Shown in pieces: positions 59,503-64,000 of a DNA stretch of 64,000 nt. The notes under the pieces are model-generated. The model was given only the letters and a program-made list of their open reading frames with translations, was not told the origin of the DNA and did not search any database. Each line of letters opens with the position of its first letter. The stretch's first letter is position 1. The translations under genes and the position numbers were made by a program. The stretch is from Malus domestica (taxonomy: Eukaryota; Streptophyta; Magnoliopsida; Rosales; Rosaceae), in the NCBI RefSeq assembly GCF_042453785.1, contig NC_091667.1, positions 32,170,001-32,234,000 of the forward strand, written 5' to 3'.

Positions 59503-60969
59503 TCTTCGCTAGATTGCTCCGGTCATTAGTGTGGATAAGTATATAAATGAATAGAGATAGGAAAGCAAACACAAGATGTACGTGGTTCACCCAGATTGGC
59601 TACGTCCACGGAATAGAAGAGTTCTCATTAATTGTGAAGGGTTTACACAAGTACATAGGTTCAAGCTCTCCTTTAGTGAGTACAAGTGAATGATTTAGTA
59701 CAAATGACATTAGGAAATATTGTGAGAGAATGATCTCGTAATCACGAAACTTCTAAGTATCGGAGTGTGGTATCGTCTTGACTTGCCTTATCTGTCTCAT
59801 AGGTAGATGTGGCATCTTCTCTGGAAGTACTCTTCCTCCATCCAGGGGTGGTATCTTTAACTGGTGGAGATGCACAAGGTAATGTATCAATTTCACTTGA
59901 AGCTTACTTGTAGTTTCAGGCTTGGTCAAGCGCGATACAAACCATGTAGTAGGAGTCTCCCAAGTCGCCGAGCTAGGGGATCTGCTGAAAGAGGTGACAG
60001 ACAAGGTAAGCAATCAGAGCTCCGGCTGATTGTTCACCTTCTCCCCATCTTGCAGCAGCATGAAGGATAAAGAGAAGAAAGATGAGAAGAGATGATATGG
60101 GATACTTTTGCTTTTGAAGAAGTAACTTTCCACAGGCTTATTCTTGAACTGAGCTGGAGGGTTTTCTGGTTTCCTCCAGAGCCGACTGAAGAATTTGAGG
60201 GTCAAAACAAGTCCATCAAATCTAGAGTACGTTCGACCCTGCTGATATGGGATACTTTTGCTTTTGACAGAGTAATGGATGTATCGGCACGTGTGTTGTT
60301 ACGCTTGTCTCCACATGCTTCCTTGTATCATTCGCACTTGCCCTATCTGTTCCTCAAGCAGATGCGGTATCTTCCCTGGAAACATAAGATGTTGAAGAAA
60401 AGTACTCGAGAGCAATGTCAGGTAAGTAATCAGGTAAGGGGTTCCAGGCAGTCAGTTCCTGGCTGGAAGCTTGATTCCAAGTGCTGACTGATTGCTCTCT
60501 TTCTCCTTGTCTTGCAGGTAACAACAAGGCCAAAGGAAAAGACAGGGAAAAAGCATGATATGGGATACTCTTGCTTTTAACCCTAATGATATGAGATATT
60601 CTTGCTCTAGTATAGCTTGTTTGCAAAGGTATTATCGGGGGGAAAGAAAGCTGAATATTTCGAAAGGCTTCGTTGGGAGTGCCCTCTCAAATATGAGGAA
60701 GGGTTGAACATTTTTGCAGGTCTGCCTGTCCGTTGGGGATGGAGGTCGACATATATAGGAGTCTCTCTAACAACAAGTAGTAATGCTATTCCTTTACCCT
60801 GCTTGGTCATAGCACGGTAGTGGGAGCTGCCAGCTTCACATGTTTTAACTCTGTCAGAGCACTTTGAAAAAGTGGTCTGTGCTCTCGAGAAGTCTTCGAC
60901 AGAATGCCCATAATTTCCGCAAAGCTGAGTGTGCGTGTGACAGGTGCTGACAAGGCTAGAAAAGTAGGT

Positions 60970-62115
60970 GCCTCTTCGATTTCTGAGATCGGCCCTCGTG
61001 GTCTCTGAGCAGCCCAGCTTTTGAGAAAGCGAGCGTCTCTTCGATTGATTCGGAGAACGATGCATCTTCGATTTTTAAGAAAGCAATCATGATGGGGGTC
61101 TGGCTCTCGAGATTCGGGGAGCAGTGTCACTTCGATTTTTGAGAAAGTAATCATGTTGGGAGTCTGGCTCTCGAGATTCGGAGGGCGGTGCCTCTTCGAT
61201 TTTGGAGCAAGCAATCTTGTTGGGAGTGTTTTCTCGAATGTGAGTAAAGGTTGGGCATGTTTGCTAGTCTACCTTGCCACGAAGCACAGAGGTTGACACA
61301 CAGGGATTTTCCAATTATCCAGCAATGGTACTGTTCCTTTACCCTCTCTTCGATTTTTGAGAAAGTAGTCATGTTGGGAGTCTGGCTCTCGAGATTCGGA
61401 GGACGGTGCCTCTTCGATTTTGGAGCAAGCAATCTTATTGGTAGTGTTTTCTCGAGTGTGAGTAAAGGTTGGGCATGTTTGCTAGTCTACCTTGCCACGA
61501 AGCATAGAGGTTGACACACAGGGACTTTCCAATTATCCAGCAGTGGTACTGTTCCTTTACCCTTGTGGGTAATAATATGGTAGCTAGACCTTCAAAATTT
61601 ATGGGTCTAAACTTTGTTAGTGCTGTTTCTTTGCTATTCTTTTACCTTTCTTGGTCAGAGCGATGTAGTGGGAGCTGCAAGCTTTACGTGCTCAATTTTG
61701 GCAGAGAACTTTGGCAAAGTTATCTGTGGTACTCATGAGCTATTGTTGCGTGTGGGAAGTGGGTGATTGAACAGTAAGATTCATGTGTTTTCTACTTCCT
61801 CAGAAGTCTTCGACAGAATGCCCATAATTTCCGCAAAGCTGAGTGTGCGTGTGACAGGTGCTGACAAGGCTGGAAAAGTAGGTGCCTCTTCGATTTCTGA
61901 GATCGGCCCTCGTGGTCTCTGAGGAGCCCAGCTTTTGAGAAAGCGAGCGCCTCTTCGATTTCTGAGATCGGCCTTCGTGGTCTTTGAGCAGCCTAACTTT
62001 TGAGAAAGCAAACGCCTCTTCGATTTCTGAGATCAACCCTCGTGGTCTCTAAGCAGCCCAGCTTTTGAGAAAGCAAACGCCTCTTCGATTTCTGAGCAGG
62101 CGCCTCTTCGATTTC
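60970..62115 (+). repeat. Irregular array of the TCTTCGATTT motif
   Basis: At least ten copies of '(cc)tcttcgattt(ctgag/ttgag/tggag)' occur, at about 60972, 61066, 61194, 61347, 61411, 61886, 61952, 62012, 62082 and 62106, often followed by 'atcgg.cctcgtggtctctgagcagcccagcttttgag'-type sequence. Spacing alternates between about 60 and 150 bases. Confidence 0.75.
61144..61575 (+). repeat. 218-bp tandem repeat, two units
   Basis: 'gggcatgtttgctagtctac' occurs at 61253 and 61471; 'gagtctggctctcgagattc', 'ttggagcaagcaatctt' and 'ttccaattatccagca' are repeated with the same 218-base period. The units are over 90 percent alike by eye. Confidence 0.8.
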
Positions 62116-62257
62116 TGAAGATCCGTCGAGTGCAGATTTTTATAGGGGCTGGCATTAAGTTCCAAAGCACACTTGAATCTCCACCAGTAGAAGCTCCATT
62201 CTTGCACTTCTAAGATCTTGATTTGTCCAACCTCTTCTCTCTTCAACACCTTTGAAA

Positions 62258-62932
62258 ATGTCTGGTCCCTCCGACCGTCGTTTTGACTTGAACCTTGTTG
62301 AAGAGGCAGCCCCGCCTTCTCCAGACAACATATGGCGCCCATCCTTCGTCTCCCCTACTGGTCCTCTTACCGTTGGGGATTCCGTGATGAAGAATGATAT
62401 GACTGCTGCAGTGGTGGCCAGGAACCTTCTCACTCCCAAAGATAACAGACTACTTTCCAAACGGTCTGATGAGTTAGCTGTTAAGGATTCGCTGGCTCTC
62501 AGTGTTCAGTGTGCAGGTTCTGTGTCTAATATGGCCCAACGCCTATTTGCTCGAACCCGCCAAGTTGAATCATTGGCGGCTGAGGTGATGAGTCTCAAAC
62601 AGGAGATTAGAGGGCTCAAGCATGAGAATAAACAGTTGCCCCGGCTCGCACATGACTATGCTACAAACATGAAGAGGAAGCTTGACCAGATGAAGGAAAC
62701 TGATGGTCAGGTTTTACTTGATCATCAGAGATTTGTGGGTTTGTTCCAAAGGCATTTATTGCCTTCGTCTTCTGGGGCTGTACCGCGTAATGAAGCTCCA
62801 AATAATCAACCTCTGATGCCTCCTCCTTCTAGGGTTCTGTCCAGTACTGAGGTTCCGAATGATCCCCCTCCGGTGCCTTCTCTTTCTGGGGCTCTACCGA
62901 CTGCTGAGACTTCTCCTAAGCAACCCTTGTGA
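62258..62932 (+). CDS. Coiled-coil protein of unknown function in the repeat complex
   Basis: Open frame of 224 residues starting at the first ATG (MSGPSDRRFDLNLVEEA). Residues about 80-150 have a heptad pattern (VESLAAEVMSLKQEIRGLKHENKQL), predicting a coiled coil. The C-terminal third is Pro/Ser-rich with three degenerate repeats of the pattern 'LPSSSGAVPRNEAPNNQPLMPPP'. No catalytic domain, signal peptide or membrane segment is seen. The DLNL word near the N-terminus resembles an EAR-type (LxLxL/DLNxxP) motif but the fit is partial. It may be a gag-like or accessory protein of the surrounding element; similar repeat-associated frames appear familiar from apple-group genomes, but that was not checked. 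Confidence 0.55.
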   Translation: MSGPSDRRFDLNLVEEAAPPSPDNIWRPSFVSPTGPLTVGDSVMKNDMTAAVVARNLLTPKDNRLLSKRSDELAVKDSLALSVQCAGSVSNMAQRLFARTRQVESLAAEVMSLKQEIRGLKHENKQLPRLAHDYATNMKRKLDQMKETDGQVLLDHQRFVGLFQRHLLPSSSGAVPRNEAPNNQPLMPPPSRVLSSTEVPNDPPPVPSLSGALPTAETSPKQPL

Positions 62933-63192
62933 AGGCTCCCTCTTGTTTGTTTATTTTGACTCATGTATATGTACACATTTGTAGCTTATCGGGGATATCA
63001 ATAAATAAGTTTTCCTTCATTTCAACGTATTGTGTTAAATACACCAAAACCTTCTTCGCTAAGTTCTTTGAATTTTCTTTTGTTGAAGCTTGTATGTTGA
63101 AGCTTTCTGAGTGGAGCATGTAGGTTGGGGTAGTGTTCCCTTAATTTCCCGAGTGAGGAAAACTTCTCGATTGGAAACTTGGAAAATCCAAG

Positions 63193-64000
63193 TCACTGAG
63201 TGGGATCGGCTATATGAATCTTAGAACGCCATTGTGCTCGGTCCTGTGTCATGTCCTTCGTTAGATCCAAGTACTCTAAGTCTTTTCTTAGAGTCTCTTC
63301 CAAAGTTTTCCTAGGTCTTCCTCTACCCCTTCGGCCCTGAACCTCTGTCCCATAGTCGCATCTTCTAATCGGAGCGTCAGTAGGCCTTCGTTGCACATGT
63401 CCAAACCACCGTAACCGATTTTCTCTCATCTTGCCTTCAATTTCGGCTACTCCTACTTTACCCCGGATATCCTCATTCTTAATCTTATCCTTTCTCGTGT
63501 GCCCACACATCCAACGAAGCATCCTCATCTTCGCTACACCCATTTTGTGTATGTGTTGATGCTTCACCGCCCAACTTTCTGTGCCATACAGCATCGCTGG
63601 CCTTATTGCCGTCCTATAAAATTTTCCCTTGAGCTTCAGTGGCATACGGCGGTCACACAACACGCCGGATGCACTCTTCCACTTCATCCATCCAGCTTGT
63701 ATTCTATGGTTGAGATCTCCATCTAATTCTCCGTTCTTTTGCAAGATAGATCCTAGGTAATGAAAACGGTCGCTCTTTGGTATTTCTTGATCTCCGATCC
63801 TCACCCCTACCTCGTTTTGGCCTCCATTTGCACTGAACTTGCACTCCATATATTCTGTCTTTGATCGGCTTAGGCGAAGACCTTTAGATTCCAACACTTC
63901 TCTCCAAAGGTTAAGCTTTGCATTTACCCCTTCCTAAGTTTCATCTATCAACACTATATCGTCTGCGAAAAGCATACACCAAGGAATATCATCTTGAATA
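63193..64000 (-). mobile_element. RTE-type LINE, 3' part of the ORF (copy B), running off the window
   Basis: Minus strand. Reverse transcriptase motif FADDIVLID is at about 63945-63975; directly after it a TAG (63934-63936) interrupts the frame. From 63897 the frame is open for 234 residues ([19 protein letters not shown]..., [48 protein letters not shown]) to a stop at 63193. The (TTG)n tail seen in copy A is absent. Same orientation as copy A. Pseudogenic because of the TAG. Confidence 0.85.

Larger units (their letters stand above)
59503..63190 (+). mobile_element. Repeat complex, probably a large non-autonomous transposable element
   Basis: Between the two LINE fragments. Contains LTR- or leader-like sequence at about 59540-59760 ('tacgtggttcacccagattgg'), three copies of 'gatatgggatac.cttgctttt' (60095, 60244, 60558), repeats of 'gacagaatgcccataatttcc' (60898 and 61811), the TCTTCGATTT array (60970-62115), a 218-bp tandem repeat and the ORF at 62258-62932. 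Neither reverse transcriptase nor transposase was recognised and clear terminal repeats were not found. LARD-like organisation is a guess. Confidence 0.45.

Noticed and set aside
59126-59590. 154-codon frame as an independent gene
   Set aside because: It is the LINE copy A coding region joined by chance to sequence upstream of its truncation point.
60970-62115. CRISPR-like reading of the TCTTCGATTT array
   Set aside because: Plant nuclear DNA, repeats too short and spacing irregular, no cas genes.

Overview
The window is plant nuclear DNA: spliced genes with GT-AG introns, A/T-rich intergenic sequence, and many plant transposons (a chromovirus, a Cassandra-type TRIM, Au-like SINE pieces, RTE-type LINE 3' ends, hAT, Mutator-like and PIF/Harbinger MITEs). 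The repeat content looks most like Rosaceae of the apple/pear group. That is inference from familiarity with those repeats, not a database match.

Layout. 1-10990 (+): last 30 exons of the HEAT-repeat ribosome-biogenesis factor HEATR1/UTP10; the 5' part lies outside. 12521-15052 (+): mitochondrial ubiquinol-cytochrome c chaperone CBP3/UQCC1, with a GC-AG intron and site II promoter motifs. 16475-18456 (+): secreted HAD-type acid phosphatase of the APS1/VSP family. 18.5-22.4 kb: MITEs and a SINE fragment. 22731-24456 (+): membrane-anchored LRR-less pseudokinase. 25162-30964: a complete, apparently very recent Ty3/Gypsy chromovirus (minus strand; two 540-bp LTRs with no difference seen; open 1554-codon gag-pol) inserted in an old Au-like SINE.

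31.7-47.6 kb is a tandem segmental duplication of about 8 kb per unit. The left unit carries an intact USP-kinase-U-box E3 ligase gene (PUB51/52-like, minus strand, nine coding exons, 781 aa). In the right unit an internal 3.3-kb deletion fused the original start codon in frame to the last exons, leaving a possible 97-aa protein that is only a U-box. Each unit has acquired its own transposons with clean target-site duplications, and the other unit preserves the empty site: a Mutator-like MITE on the left, a Cassandra TRIM and a 2.1-kb hAT element on the right.

50154-53602 (-): seven-exon Derlin whose C-terminus carries two SHP-like (Cdc48-binding type) motifs. 56599-57027 (+): intronless CTR/COPT copper transporter. 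58.9-64 kb: two RTE-type LINE 3' fragments enclosing a repeat complex with a repeated TCTTCGATTT motif, a 218-bp tandem repeat and a 224-codon coiled-coil ORF of unknown function.

The host genes do not form a pathway; this is an ordinary mixed plant neighbourhood. The most unusual items are the in-frame U-box-only minigene, the duplicated SHP motif in Derlin and the uncharacterised coiled-coil ORF of the repeat complex. No RNA gene or CRISPR array was recognised. Exon borders were assigned by eye from reading-frame continuity and splice consensus.
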